Under the pieces are notes generated by a model. That model saw nothing but the letters and a program-made list of their open reading frames with translations. It ran no database searches and had not been told where the DNA came from. DNA of 64,000 nt from Hemileia vastatrix (lineage: Eukaryota; Basidiomycota; Pucciniomycetes; Pucciniales; Zaghouaniaceae): assembly GCA_030280995.1 (NCBI GenBank), contig JASXTE010000230.1, forward strand, positions 1-64,000, written 5' to 3'. Position 1 is the stretch's first letter. Each line of letters opens with the position of its first letter. A program made the translations under genes and the position numbers. Of the stretch, positions 1 to 34,057 are shown one piece after another.

Positions 1-2
1 GT

Positions 3-1721
3 CAAAATGAGCTGAACAATGTAACTCGGGATGCAACCGCCTATACCTGCTATAATAGCTATTCAGGAAAAGGATTCGATCCAGAGAATGAACAAGACTC
101 AGAATATACAGGCAAGCGGACACGGAGCCCTCGTAGTAGTGGTCACCCGGCCACGAAGGGGGGCAGCAAAAAGAATACAGTTGCAACTAACCAAATATTC
201 AAGAATATCAATGAGAGACTTGACAGAGTAATTAAGAAACAACTGGAACACTTTAAGGATCGAAATGGAAAATATAACGGGATCATCAGAATGATGAATA
301 CTGAAATACTTAAGGAGAGTTACTACCTAATAAAGAGTAATCCGGGTAACATAACACCAGGGGTAAAAAATGAAACCCTGGACAAAATTAACACTGAATG
401 ATTTGAAAGGGTGCACAAGGATTCTGTGGAAGGGCGTTTTAAATTCACACCAGCAAGACTAAATAAAATGACTAAGCCTAACGCACAAGATAGCTTAAGA
501 TCACTAATAATTGCTAACCCAAGAGAAAAGATAGTACAAAAAGCTATACAGGTTATTCTAAAAGCCATTTGAGAGCCTCACTTTAGCGAAAATGGCTATG
601 GTTTTAGACCCAAACTATCCACAAGAGATGCTATGGACAGACTTCATATAAGGGGTGGAAGTAACAATTGAAGTATTAAAGGTGAGATCACCAAATGCTT
701 TGATAACATTCCTCACAAAGTCATTATAGAAAGCCTCAGAGAGAAAATTTCCTGTGTAAGATTTATGACACTAATAGAAAGAAGTCTAAAGGCAGGATAT
801 GTGGACAGTGAAACAAAGATCCTCTATAAAACAGATAAAGGAACCCTTCAAGGTAGCGTTATATCATCAATTCTGGCCAACATTGTTCTAGATAAACTAG
901 ATAAATACATAGATGATGATAAGACTGAGTGAGAGAAAGGGTATAAGCGAAAACTTAACCCTTCATACACAAAGTATGAAAACCTTAGAAGGAGGAATCA
1001 ATCAGCAGAAACTCGTTATAATGCTCTGCTAGAAATGAGACAAATCCCGAATATTATTAAAATAAAAGAGGACCCTGACTACAGACGAATAGTATATCTA
1101 AGATATGCAGACGATTTTGTTGTTCTAATCACAGGTAGTAAGAAGGATGCAGAACAAATTAAAAACTCCATGGCAGAATTCCTAAAATCCAACTGTGGCC
1201 TGGAACTAAACATTGATAAAACCAGCATTGTTAATATAAGGGAATGTTTTATTTTTATAGGGGCAAAATGTAAACGAAGAGATACTGACTCAGTGTACAA
1301 TTTCTTTATAACACCGGAAGGTCCTAAAATGACTAGAAGAAGAGCTATAAGACTAGCAGTAGATGCACCTCTCAAAATAATTATGGAAAAGTTTATTAAA
1401 TTTGGGTATGCAAGACGTAACCATAAGAATATAATTATAGCAAAAGGAATAACAAATCTTATTCATCTAGACCATGGCAATATAATTTCATTTTACAATA
1501 GCAAAATTATAGGAATACTCAATGCCTATTCATTTGCAGGAAATTATTCACTAATGGCCAAACTAGTATGAATCCTCCAACAATCTTGTGCTCTGACACT
1601 AGCTCGTAAACTAAAACTAAAGACTATGAAAAAGACATTTAGTAAGTTTGGGCTAAGACTTGAAGACCCGGCCACGGGACTAAAGCTTAATAACCCCGAG
1701 AGTAATAATGCAACCCCATAA
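3..1721 (+). CDS. group II intron reverse transcriptase/maturase (iA)
   Basis: Intron-encoded protein for splicing (maturase) and retrohoming of iA. The frame is open from position 3, so it probably continues upstream into the exon. Seen in order: the RT fingers (FKFTPARLNK, then SLIIANPREKIVQKAIQVIL), ENGYGFRPKLSTRDAM, the palm motif GTLQGSVIS, an intact YADD catalytic box (1104-1115) and a thumb/X maturase domain ending in SCALTLARKL. Trp is often TGA. The motif A region reads KGEITKCFDN, where the usual first catalytic residue is D, so activity may be reduced. The frame stops at TAA 1719-1721. The HNH domain normally at the C terminus lies after that stop. Confidence 0.85.
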
Positions 1722-2090
1722 TTATGGGGGGGGAAGCTACCAAACTCCCAAAACAAAACTCCGGATGAAGATGAAGTGACAGAACAAATTATTAAAAAAT
1801 CTTGAGCCAATTCAATTCAATTCAATTCAATTCAATTCAATTCAATTTTTTTAGGTCACCGAAAGCGAAAGCTCGGTATTAAAGTTTTTCGTAATTTGTA
1901 ATATAAATATTTTATCGAAATACATCATATTAGAGCTATGGCTCAGGTAAGAAAACGCGTACGTACAGGAAATTCAACCTTCAGTCAATGACAAGGTGCG
2001 GTAATAAGAAAAAATTCAACTTTGTGCTTATATCATGATATACTTCATTCAGGAAACCTTAACCCATCAGATCCAAGACTTATTGCTTAG
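1722..2090 (+). pseudogene. detached HNH endonuclease domain of the iA protein
   Basis: Continuing in the same frame after the TAA at 1719, the sequence keeps HNH-like residues (IEIHHIRAMAQ near 1917, then LCLYHDILHSGNL) and ends at TAG 2088. Two in-frame TAA codons (1719, 1896), a G8 tract (1726-1733) and a seven-fold AATTC tandem repeat (1809-1843) separate it from the RT domain. The usual Cys pair before the HH motif is not seen in frame. This looks like a decaying DNA-cleavage domain; separate translation is possible but I see no sign of it. Confidence 0.6.
1809..1843 (+). repeat. AATTC tandem repeat (7 copies)
   Basis: Seven perfect copies of AATTC lie in frame between the RT and HNH parts of the iA maturase and would code for a repeating Asn/Ser/Ile/Gln/Phe linker. 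Confidence 0.9.
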
Positions 2091-2177
2091 TATTCTAAGA
2101 ACTGAAATTTTTAAGAATAAATTATAAATAAGTTATTTAAAAAGTAGTTTAAATTCATTTTGTAGAAAGCCGTATGA

Positions 2178-23160
<20,983 letters not shown>

Positions 23161-23595
23161 TTTTTATATCCCCCTCCTCCTCTCAAATCCCCCCCTTTTT
23201 TATTTATGGTTAATATATTACCCCAAAATAATATTTTCATCATCATCTTATATAAGTCATAAAACCTACTACTATCTATATATATATACAAGCAGATAAG
23301 ATTATTTTATCTTCTTTTCTTTATTCACGAAAATATCACATCTCAAATATCCCATTATTATATCATTATTTATAATGATATATATTCTATTACAAGTAAA
23401 AACCTATAATAGAATAGTGCGAGCCCTCCCCCAAGTCATGTGTTATGGATAAGATAAGATACAAAATGTATAATCATTTATTTTAATAAATAAGAGCTCA
23501 GTACGAACGGGCCAATCCCATCTTTTTTTATATATAATAATATATCCATCACGAGTACCCGTACCCTTCTTTCGACAACCTCCTAATAGGCCAAG

Positions 23596-23626
23596 CCCTC
23601 TATCTCTATGATGTAGAGATAGAGGG
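23596..23626 (+). repeat. perfect 13-bp hairpin (CCCTCTATCTCTA stem)
   Basis: CCCTCTATCTCTA and its exact complement flank TGATG. Related CTCTAT/GAGAGAGGG hairpins occur near 29888, 42620, 43860, 47837 and 49625, most following GGCC or AGCC. Confidence 0.8.
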
Positions 23627-25090
23627 TATTATATGATAAAGGCCTAACGTATTTTAAATACGTCAAGGACCTGTTTATATTATATGCCCAGCTCGCTTTA
23701 ATAAAAAATGCTAAAGCATAGTTTATTTAGAAAGCTTTGCATAGTAGGGCTTCGCAGAGCAGAGTTGATCAGAGCAGATATAACTTTTAGAGAGCTTTGC
23801 ATATCTGATTCAATATTATGGAGCCTCTAAAAGAGCCTATTTTTAATAAAATGTAGTGAGAAGAGAATGCATCCTCTCAATTCCCTCGCCTCAGCTTGCT
23901 ATAACTATCCAAATAGAATAAACCCTATAAAAAAAAGGGGGGGGGGGGGAGGTGGGATAGTGATACGATAGGGCCTTGATGTGCACGTATAATTCCTGAA
24001 TGAAATATATTATATAAAAATAATAATAGTACCCTAAAAAATATTTTGTTTATCGTGGTTTTATATAACACACACACACCTTAATAGCGTTGCGTGAATA
24101 AAATGTTTTTTTTTTATAAAAATAGTGAGATGGGTGTGGATAAAGAAAGACGATTGAAAAGATCAAGATATACAATATAATGTAACAGCCGCCCATAGGA
24201 CGATGTAGATGTACAGCATAGGTATCGTACCCGCACAAATACAGTTTTGTACAACTATGTAAACTTGTTGAGTACTGTATTATTGAGTATAATATATACT
24301 CGCACCCAATAGAGTAGTATACCTACTAGTACATACTCGAACAGCAGAGCAGCCTTTTAAGACACGAAGTGTATTGTACTAGTATAGTATATATATATGT
24401 TTAGTACTGTATAGTTAAGTGATGGGGGGGATGGGTTCGAGTCATGTATCCTATCATACCAGGCCAGTACAGTACCAGTACTGTTAAAGTACCGTGTATG
24501 TAATATATATCGAACCAAAGGTACCGTACTGTGTACTGTGATACTGTATCAGTAGGGTGTCAGTATAGTAGAGTAATAGTACTGGGTACCTCTTAACCCT
24601 GAAGCCCAAAAGCAGGTGGGTGCGTTTATGCTCGGGAGTGTTTAATTTTTATAAGATATATTATTGGGTGTATATTTTTACAGCGCGTGTAGCGCTAATA
24701 TAAATTATATAATAATGTATTATATAAAATAATTTATATTATTATATTATATATAGTTTTGAAGGGTATAGGGGGTATTATCTACTATAATATAGTATAA
24801 TATGGTAGAGTATAATATAATTAAGTATGGTATAAGTATAGGATTGCATTGTATAGTATAGTATATAATAATAATATATATATATATATAGAATAAGAGG
24901 AGGTGAAATATACTATAGTAGTAGTAGTATAATTTTTATTTAATAAAATATAATATAGTATAAGTATAATAGGATATAGTAGAGTTGCCGTTAAGTAGCC
25001 GTATAGTTGAATAACCTTTGAAACTCGTGGACGTATAGACTACAATAGTATAGTTGAGTAGAGTAGCCGTAGTAGTAGTATAGCAGTTAT

Positions 25091-25394
25091 GTGGTAAATA
25101 TAGACAATTGTTTGATAATATCCAAGATAAAACATTTATGGACTAACTATCCGACTATAAAAGAGGAGATGATTAATCAGGGGGGGCGCTCCTACTTCTA
25201 CTTAAATGAGCAGGGTTTTAGATATTATAGGTATTTCCTCGATAGGGAAGTGCGCACGTGTGTGCGGAGAGTCAAGAAGATGTATCATTGTCAGATCCGA
25301 TCCGAACGGGCGAAGCTTACGTGTCTTTAAGTCTAGCAAACGATGTTATATGAATAAAAAGCCTATAGACCCGATAGTATGTAAAACCTCCTAA
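25091..25394 (+). CDS. hypothetical ORF(s) downstream of cox1
   Basis: Two overlapping frames: 25091-25330 (79 aa, begins MVNIDNCLIISKIKHL) and 25206-25394 (62 aa, ends KPIDPIVCKTS). A G6 run near 25180 could have shifted one longer frame. The second contains VRSDPNGRSLRVFKSSKRCY, faintly like the NUMOD1 repeats of intron endonucleases. No firm family; could be a fragment or chance. Confidence 0.2.
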
Positions 25395-25699
25395 TCCTTA
25401 TATAATACAGTATGACATAAAAACTCACGCCATAGCTATGTAGGGCTGTGTCAGGCAGTGTTCAATAGCTGTTAGGTATAAAACCTACTGCAGCAGTATA
25501 AGCTGTTAATTTTCATGGTTTACACATAGCTAACGGCCCATAGTTAACTGTATGTTTCAGAGTATGTGAACATTTAAAGGGATATAAGGTGGGGTGGGGG
25601 GGGGGGGGGGTGGGCAGTAGGTGAATAAAAGTTTCGTAAAGTAAATAGGACGTTTACGTCTCGAATGTGGAAGCTAATGTTCGAGAGTGAGTTAACCCT

Positions 25700-25800
25700 A
25701 CAAACCACAGTACAACCGAGGGGGGGGGTGTGTAGAGTCTAACGACTAGAAGAGAATACGACAAACCATACCCTACCATATATCCAGTGTGTGTTGAATC
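25700..25800 (+). other. group I-like core fragment in spacer
   Basis: GAGTCTAACGACTAGAAGAG (25735-25754) resembles the ACGTTCAACGACTAAGGAG core strand of iF, iO and nad1-i1, and lies in a more mixed-composition stretch (25400-25850). No matching TAGTC strand or flanking exon seen. Possible intron relic. Confidence 0.3.
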
Positions 25801-26433
25801 CGCCGACCTCTCTCAAAATAGAAAAAAACCCATCGAGATCAGATCGAGGGGTTTTTAAACCTCACCCTTATATGTTCATACGTCATGAGTGGGTGATGTA
25901 TACTTAGGCTAATACTCTTCTCGTAACTTACTATCTACGGATAGAGTAATGATCCTTGCCCTCCATATCAATATAAAATATATTCAATTCCTTCTATAAT
26001 CCTATTGTTCTATATTATATCACATTCTCTATATAATATATATAAGTCAAATTAACCTCCTCCTATTATATAATAATATAATCTCTCGAGGATCTACATC
26101 TACATTTTCACGGGGTCAAGGTGTTGTGTTATAAATGGTGTAATGGGGGGTTGTGTGTGCTTTTTAGCTAAAGCTACAAGCTATAGCTAAAACTAAATAT
26201 AAAAAATTGGAGCTGCATAAACTTAACCTAAAGTTTATGTTTAACTTAACCTAAAGTTAAGAATATAAGATGTTGAAAATATATATACATATAATAATAT
26301 AATACATAATGTATGTAAAAAAGGGGGGGAAGTTAATAACTAAAGATAGAATAGGCTCACATTTGATAAGATAGAATAGGATCACATATGATAATATATA
26401 GTATGATATGAGAGGATCTAAGATCCTATAACC

Positions 26434-26476
26434 CGGGTCCCACGCATATGACGTGTGGGATGGGGGGGGGAGGGGT
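26434..26476 (+). repeat. double-hairpin element copy 1
   Basis: TCCCACGCATATGACGTGTG stem-loop followed by a G8 tract and GGGG, preceded by a short ACCCGGGT hairpin. Member of the dispersed family described in the findings. Confidence 0.8.
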
Positions 26477-26596
26477 GATGGTGTTCCAGGGAAGATGAGA
26501 TATAACGGGATGGGGTTGGTTAGGGTTGTCAATGGAGGGCCGGGTTAAACTCAACTTCAACTCCTGATATTTTTTTTTTATATAAAATAAGCTAAT

Positions 26597-26668
26597 GAAG
26601 TTGTAGCTCAGTGGTAGAGCAAGTAGCTGTTAACTACTTTGTCAAGAGTTCGAACCTCTTCAATTTCT
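26597..26668 (+). tRNA. trnN(guu): tRNA-Asn (GUU)
   Basis: Full cloverleaf: acceptor GAAGTTG pairs CAATTTC with one G-U; D arm GCTC...GAGC; anticodon arm AGTAG-CTGTTAA-CTACT with anticodon GTT; T arm AGAGG-TTCGAAC-CTCTT. Discriminator T. Confidence 0.95.
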
Positions 26669-28837
26669 AATACATATTATTTTGGTTCGCTCATAAAAAT
26701 TTATTTCATAGCCTAGTCAGTGATTTACTAAAACACTTTTATATAGAAATAAACAGACAATACAACCTAGATATATATAAACAGTTTATAAAGTAATGTG
26801 AATGACCCGCCTATACTATCCTATCCTATACTATCCTATACTATCCTATCCTATCCTATCCGCGGATAAAAAAATGGGCTATGTTGGTATGTAGGTATTC
26901 ATGAAGGGATCCGGGATCCGTCAGGTCATATAAGTTAAGATATGATAAACCCGATTCTATCCAATAGCCAAACCTCATATTATAATAATATATAATAGCC
27001 TTTGTAAATTAGAGTTAAGTAAAGTGGACGAATAAATTGATGGGGTAAATAAGCCGAAGTACGCAGCCGTATTAAAGCACGCAGGCGCAAATACGTAGCG
27101 AAAAGAGGGGGGGGGGGCAATGTATTTGCGAATAAAACGCTGCGAAGGCCATAAGATATGATGTCCATGTCGAATGGAGGGCGATGGCGAGATGATAAGA
27201 TAGCAATATAAGAAGGTTAGGTAGCCCTAAATATAATATTTTAGGACGATGATAATTGATTAGATAAAACTTTTATATGCATGCATAATCCTCCTTGACT
27301 CTCTTTATCATCATCACGCACACCTTGACACGTGCAGAGAGTACGAGTTTTCTGTGTTGATACATAACCACACACACATATATGTATGTGTGGGTAGGAT
27401 ATTTTATATAATGGATGGATCCTTTACTGCAACGCAGCATAGTCCCATCATACCCTCTCTTATATTTTATCCCATCCCTCATAAAAGCCCATTTAAGGGC
27501 TATAAATAGGGGGGGGATTGGCTATAGAGATGATTAGCCCTTAAAGGGTGGGGGGTCAGCATTAATGATAAAGCTAACTTATATTTAATATATATATCCG
27601 TGACCCTTTTCCCGTTATTATAAAATAAAAGCAAATAAAATAAAAGCAAAAAAAATAAAAGAAGAGAAACTAAATGGACAAGCAGGTGGGCATGGAGTAG
27701 GGATAAGAATAAAAAAAAGAGGCTGAGGCCGCTATTTTTTTTAATTTTTTAGATGCGTCATGCAGATGCGTAGTGCGATCCTGAAGTGTATGGATAATTC
27801 GGAGGGATTATATTTCGAGATCTAAAATGTAGATATGTGTATCCCACTTAACTTAACTATATTTTTGTCTAATTTATTCTATAAATAGGCCAAGTTTTAG
27901 TTTGAGAGGGGGGGGATATAAAGGGTAAATAGAACTACTGAATACAAAAATACTTATAAGTATAAGATAAGTGTGGCAGGGAAGGAAATAAAATAATATT
28001 TTTTTTTCGTATTTTTATAAAAAAACTAATACTAATAATAATACTAAGGGGGTAAATTAGTATAATAATACATATTAGCATATGTATTGATATATATTTA
28101 TTATAATATGTCATACGTAGAGGCTTATACTCATACGTCATACGTATGGACTAACATAAAAAAACTTCCTCACCTCATACACATATATTAAACAGATAGC
28201 GTGTGATGAATGTGTGTTGTTCATCTCAATCTCAATCTCTATTCAATCCATTGAGTGTTTATTAATTTTTTTTAGTTTAGTTGATGTTAAGTAAAGTTTT
28301 ATTTATTTAATACCTAATAATATGGATCAGCGTACACCCACTTTACTTTATTTTTATAAACTTTACTTAACTTGACATTATGTCCACCTTAACCTTACTA
28401 AAATAAAAATAGGCTAAATAAAAGTTAACTTGACTTTTTGTCAAGTTGGCCTATACGTAGGCTTAGACGTATACTAAGACGTTTGCTAAGACGTAACGTA
28501 AAATAAACCTGTTTTTTTTATAAAAATGATTTATTAAAATAATAATGCAGGCAGGAATGTAAAATTTAGTAAATTATATTGATATATATAATACATATCT
28601 TGGACAGAATGGGCAAAATATGAGGTATTGTATAATCCAATGGTAAAGGGGGGGGGGGCAGATGTAGATGTGTGTAAAGGATAGGAAGATGAATGCTAGT
28701 ATTTTCGTAGTTTGGGAATAAACTAAACCCGGGGGGGAGGGGTTGATGATGTGATAGATGTGGGATAAAATTAAAGGGGGGTAAGCAATATGTTCAGTAT
28801 CTCGAATTCGTAAGGTCAGATAAAAGGAATTAATAAA
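26669..28837 (+). other. spacer tRNA-Asn to nad6
   Basis: No gene recognised. Contains a CTATC/CTATA tandem array (26812-26861), many G tracts (27108, 27511, 27907, 28649, 28731), and paired GTTAAGTAAAGTTTTATTTA / complementary stretches near 28285 and 28360 that could form a long hairpin. Confidence 0.6.
26812..26861 (+). repeat. CTATC/CTATA tandem array
   Basis: Roughly ten 5-bp units alternating CTATC and CTATA. Confidence 0.9.
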
Positions 28838-29431
28838 ATGAATGGAGCTCTAAATATCATCTCTTTTTTTTCAATAATGAGTAGTCTAATAGTAATAACT
28901 TCAACATCACCCGTAACGTCAGTAGTATATCTAATTACAGTATTTATACTAGTTGCAGCGTATATAGTTCTTCAAAATATAGTATATATATCGCTAGTAC
29001 TAATAATTGTATATGTAGGGGCTATCATAGTTCTAATACTATTTGTAATTATGATAATGAATCTTCAAGATCTACGTACGACTCAAAATATACCTTGATC
29101 TCTTCAAGGGATTGTATCACTAATGTTCATAGTCCTTTTCATAAATATGGATATTGTACATTTCAATTCAGATTTTATATCCATGTTTCAATATATAACG
29201 AATAATATATCCACTAAGACTATACTAGGCAGTAACAGTTCTAATTTTATTGTCGATAATACTACTTATATGGTATTTAATCCGAGCGATATGACCATAT
29301 TTGATCTAAGTCAGATTCAATCTCTAGGACTAACTCTCTACACACATTCATTTCTATTTATTATTATAGCTTCTTTTGTATTTATACTTGCTATAATTGG
29401 ACCTCTTGTAATTACGAGTAAAACCCGCTAA
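28838..29431 (+). CDS. nad6: NADH dehydrogenase subunit 6
   Basis: Membrane subunit of complex I. 197 residues from ATG 28838 to TAA 29429-29431, reading through TGA 29096 as Trp. It is strongly hydrophobic with about five membrane helices. The conserved third helix segment is clear (SLVLIIVYVGAIIVLILFVI), the Nad6 family hallmark that contains the pi-bulge. It ends in a final helix (FLFIIIASFVFILAIIGPLV). No intron. Flanked by long spacers. Confidence 0.96.
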
Positions 29432-30140
29432 AAACAGTAAATATAAGTGGAAAGAAAGATCAACAGCCCAATATATATGTAATATATAGACGATAGAGGG
29501 TATAAGTACGTCGCGAGTGTATAGCATCCCCTTTCCCTGCCTCAATATCTCATTATATCATAAGCTTATATAAGCTTATGGGGGGGGGTATATAGGGTAA
29601 CTAGCTAAGATTATAAATATATGCTAATATAGCCTTAGTATAATAGAGGTAAGTATAATAGAAGAAGTATTAGATTAGATAAGCTAATGTAATATAAGCT
29701 ATGCTATATAAGCCAGGCAATATGATGGAGATGGAATAAAAAGAGAATCAGATCCTCACACAAGCCTTTATGTGTGTAAAAGTGAGAGTTAAAACCAATA
29801 GAATGGGTTTTATGTTAAAAATAAAGTTTAGTTAAGTGGACGTGGACGTTAAATATCGAGTGTAAAGTAAAGTAGTATTGTAAAGTGCTTTCCTCTATCT
29901 ATGTCATAGAGAGCCTTCTAAAAAGAAGAACTACGGCGTCATGTGATGAAAAGGTTGAAAGGAGCCGCTACTAATATAAATAAATAAATGTCGGTGAAAG
30001 GGGATGCTATGTTTAGACCTAGACCTAAACCTAGACATAGACCTATAGTACGATAAGATTAGGTCAAATGGAAGAATGGATGAGACCGATGGAGTGGGAC
30101 TCTCTCTCACACACATATATATGTGAATGTCTCACATCAT
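29432..30140 (+). other. spacer nad6 to tRNA-Arg
   Basis: No gene. Has a palindromic AAGCTTATATAAGCTTATG next to a G8 tract (29560-29588) and a CCTAGACCTAAACCTAGAC-type repeat near 30020. Confidence 0.6.
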
Positions 30141-30211
30141 GTCTTTTTAGCTTAATGGTAGAGCCATGTTCTTCTAAAACATTGGATCAAGTTCGAATCT
30201 TGAAAAAGATG
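30141..30211 (+). tRNA. trnR(ucu): tRNA-Arg (UCU)
   Basis: Acceptor GTCTTTT pairs AAAAGAT with a terminal G1-U72 wobble; anticodon arm ATGTT-CTTCTAA-AACAT gives TCT; T arm TCAAG-TTCGAAT-CTTGA. Discriminator G. The terminal wobble may be edited in the RNA. Confidence 0.93.
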
Positions 30212-33200
30212 ATAGCGTCGTTTGTTTACTTCAAAATAGTGTAACTTCCTTCTTTAAAAGGGGGGGGTATACACTAACCTTAAAAAGGCCTTTATATTTA
30301 TTCTGTCTCCAGCCTGTCTGCACAGGCGCGCGCATCCTATTTTTATAGGATACCCTCCCCTACCCCCCTATTTAAGTTTCAGCAATATTATATTGCCTAA
30401 ACAGCCTATAGTATAAAATAATAGCAATTAAATATAAAATATTATATAATAGCCGTAAAATATAAGAAGATTATAGCCATAAAATAGAATAGCAAGGAAA
30501 TAAAATATGTTTGTTCTATATTCATGGCATGAATATAGAATAGCCATATAATAACAATAGCCATATAATGGCATGAATATCTAACATAGCATGGGTAAAA
30601 AATGACAGGCAATGCTAAGCTAGAGTATAGCATTACCCCTCCTTATCCCATATCTATGCAGAAAGAATAAGATGTAGTGAAGGATTAAGATAAAGAATAT
30701 ACCTCATTGCAAAAATAGAGGATAATAAAAACCTTACTAATTTACATTACGGTCTCCCTGTAATAATACAACCTTCTACAGCTAGCTATTTATAAAAAAT
30801 ATCTCCCTCTCCCTCCTCCTTATATAAAATATAACCTAGCCAAACAGATATATGTGTTGTGGTGAAGGATATAATGACAGGAATATAATATATACTATAC
30901 TACCTAGGTGATCCACATGGATCATCGTGTTTTTTTTATCTTTATATATAGATATAACCCCCCCCATGTTTAATTATAAGGAAATAGGCTATGTTATGTA
31001 ATGTTAGGTAATGTAAGGTTAGGTAATATAATGTAAAGTAATGTAATGTAAGGGGGGTAAAGCTATACATACATATATATATATAAATATATATAGTTCT
31101 AACTATAACTCTCTTCTATAACTATAACACTAACTTTATTCTATAACTATAAAAATAAACTAGAACTATATTTATAATAATTACTAGAAGTATAAAATAA
31201 GCCTTAATATAACTATAATGATAACTATAACTGTGACCTTTACTGTAACATGAAGGGCTTGACAAGGAATGACTAAGATATGAAGAGCGGCCTAGTCGTA
31301 TAATATTACAATCCATACCACATTACATCTTGCGTCACACCTTGATCTGCACATGCTATATATATAAATATATATAAAAAATAACACAATTATCCTTAAT
31401 ATCGTTCGTTATGTTATTATTCTCTTCTCGAGATGATGAGATGAGGGAATTGTGTCAAAAGGTATATTATATTGACCTCGTCAAATATACAGCATCTTGC
31501 AATCCATTTATCATAAGCTTGCTTTTATTAAAAAAGCCTATTATAAGTTTATTTGTTATAAGGTATGATATTCCTTATCTACACGTCGATAACATATCCA
31601 TCTCTCTCTTCGAGATATATATTAATATATATAAGAATATAAGAATATTAGAGTAGCTGCATTATTATAAATACAAAGGTAAGATTATAAATGAGAAGAT
31701 AAGAGATGGAGGGTTATATGGGGGGGTAGGGGGGTACTTATAATAGGCAAGGCGGGGCTGTACATAGTAATGTGATATAATACTTTATAAACTCATACTG
31801 AGTATAAATAATATGTCTAATAATAATATGTCTAATAATTAGACACCACACAACCTTAGCGTGAATAGTAACTCAGTTAGAGTGCGGCGATCAATATATT
31901 CGTCGTCTTATCATCTAATATTAACATCTATCATATTAAAAACCAACAAACCTGTTATATTAATATAATAGGTTCATTATGGATACCATAAATTATCAAT
32001 CATTGTATGATATGCTAATATTATTAGTTGAAACTAATATTATAAAATAAATATTATTATTCGATGGACTAGCATATTATATATAATATATATATATAAT
32101 AATAATATATATATAATAATATAATAATAATAAATTTATTAAATAAAATATTATCTCAGATAATAAAATGTGATCTAATCTTAAAAAATTCCCCCCTCCT
32201 CCTCCTATTTTAAGCTAATAAAAACCTATAAGATATAATGGATAGATAAGGATATCAAAAAATATCACCAGGGATCCCACGCATATAACATGACGTGTGG
32301 GAAGATGAAGATGATGGGGGGGGTTGGATAGATAATAAGATCTAATAAAATATAATGGATATATAGTGATGATTATATTATTCTAAATAATGTAAATATA
32401 GCCCTATATAATATATAGTAAATATATATATAATATATATATAATGCTAATAAAATCAATCCTATATAATTATTATTAAATAACCTGTTATATAATGGTG
32501 ATAAGCTATTTTTATCTAAAAAAAAATAAAATATAAGGGTAATATAATTATATATCAATAATTTATATATATATATATGAAGGATTTTATTATTTAAAAT
32601 AATATATATTATATAAAGCTGCTAAAAAAATAAAATATAATGCTGATAAAATAACATTTTTGCGTTGCGAAGGTAATATAGAAGAGAGAGAAGGCGGAGA
32701 TGATATTATAATAAAGAGGGTAGGGTGAAGGAGCTAAACACGTTTTTATATAATGGGATAAGTATATCCATGGAATATAAAGGAGGATAGGATATCCAGG
32801 AATTTCGTGGAATATCATATCATATCCTATCCATATCAAGGCAAAAAAATGAAATAGGATATATATATATCCTATATATCCAGGAATAAAATGTGATATT
32901 CAATATATGGGTTTCGTACATCCAAATAGGATAGAATAATATTTATAGCAAAAAAGAGGTTTTAATGGAGTAAATAGGTGGGGAGGTTGTAGTGTTAAAC
33001 TGATAAAATCAGTAATATATTTGATATACCAAAAATAATGGAGGTATTGTTTATCTCCCCCCCCCTTCCCCCTACGTTTAAGATGTTCGTTCGTTCTACT
33101 TTGTAGTCCTCTCGCACACACAGCATAATATATAATGGCTCGAGAGAGAGTGGTAGGAGAAAGATATTTATAATAAAGAGGTAATAAAGAGGTAGTAAAG

Positions 33201-33875
33201 GGTATAGGTAGGGTCAATGCTCCCCCGAGGGGAGATTTAGGGGGAAATAGATATGAATAAGCTGCAGCCAGCAGGGTACGTTACTTTATACAACGTAGTA
33301 GACGAACAAGTGAAAGGTTTTGGTAATAATGAGATAGGATAAGGTAAAGTATAATATAAGTTTTAGTATAGGGGATAAGTATAATAATGGCGTTTTATAA
33401 ATAAGTATTATTGATGAGTAGGGATAATAAGCATGAGTAAGTATGAAAAATAATAATAAGTATGAAAAAGTAAATGCCAGCTAGTTGTTGAGTATAATAA
33501 AGACGTAAGATCTAAACTTTGTTTTTACGTAAGCCCTGTTTTACTTAATATCAAGGCATAGTTAATACTAATATTACGAATAAGTATGCCGACGCCGTAG
33601 TTATTATTAATATAAGTACAAAAAAGTGGGGGGGGGGGGAGGGTAAAAAAATACATGATAATGAGGGATAGGGATGTTGTAGGGTAAAGAGTGAGTAGGA
33701 AATGTAGTTTAGTATATAATATACGATAAGTATAGAGGGGGGGTGGGTATATAGTTTTGTACTAAAAAAAATAGGGTTCAGTATGACCAAGAAGAGAATA
33801 GCATGAGTGATAAGATGTAAGCCAGCCGCCGAAAACCACGTGATGTGGTAAAATAGTTAATATAACGGAGGTAGA
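30212..33875 (+). other. spacer tRNA-Arg to tRNA-Cys
   Basis: 3.7 kb, very AT-rich, no gene recognised. Dominated by TA runs (32060-32130, 32400-32460), AGCCATAAAATA-type short repeats (30470-30570), a GTAATGTAA array (30990-31045), a double-hairpin copy at 32271 and one of the rare + strand C runs (33057-33070). Confidence 0.6.
32271..32302 (+). repeat. double-hairpin element copy 2
   Basis: GGGATCCCACGCATA...TGACGTGTGGGA stem-loop, followed 14 nt later by a G8 tract. Confidence 0.78.
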
Positions 33876-33947
33876 GGTACACGAGTAGACGGTACTACAC
33901 AATAGTTGCAACCTATTAGTTTTCGGGTTCAATTCCCGTGTGTACTT
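33876..33947 (+). tRNA. trnC(gca): tRNA-Cys (GCA)
   Basis: Acceptor GGTACAC pairs GTGTACT with G1-U72 wobble; anticodon arm AATAG-TTGCAAC-CTATT gives GCA; T arm CGGG-TTCAATT-CCCG. The D arm is irregular (GTAGACGGTACTAC). Confidence 0.88.
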
Positions 33948-34004
33948 TTGAATGAAGTATTTTCCTTGAAAAGCAATGATAACCGAACAATTATGAAACC
34001 TACA

Positions 34005-34057
34005 TTTACCCCCAAAAAATGGGGATCCCACGCATAGCATATGACATGTGGGAGGGG
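34005..34057 (+). repeat. double-hairpin element copy 3
   Basis: Two stem-loops in tandem: CCCCAAAAAATGGGG, then ATCCCACGCATA...TATGACATGTGGGA, followed by G5. About 36 nt match the inverted copy at 39254. Confidence 0.83.

Larger units (their letters stand above)
23161..26596 (+). other. spacer cox1 to tRNA-Asn
   Basis: 3.4 kb without a recognised gene. It holds a C-rich polypyrimidine start, a perfect hairpin at 23596-23626, G tracts (23937, 25590), long TA/TAG-rich runs (24700-24960), the double-hairpin element at 26434, and a small unrecognised ORF plus a group I-like fragment at 25.1-25.8 kb. Confidence 0.6.

Noticed and set aside
31..231. 66-aa ORF at the window start
   Set aside because: It is in a different frame from the RT/maturase that is open from position 3 and has no recognisable content.
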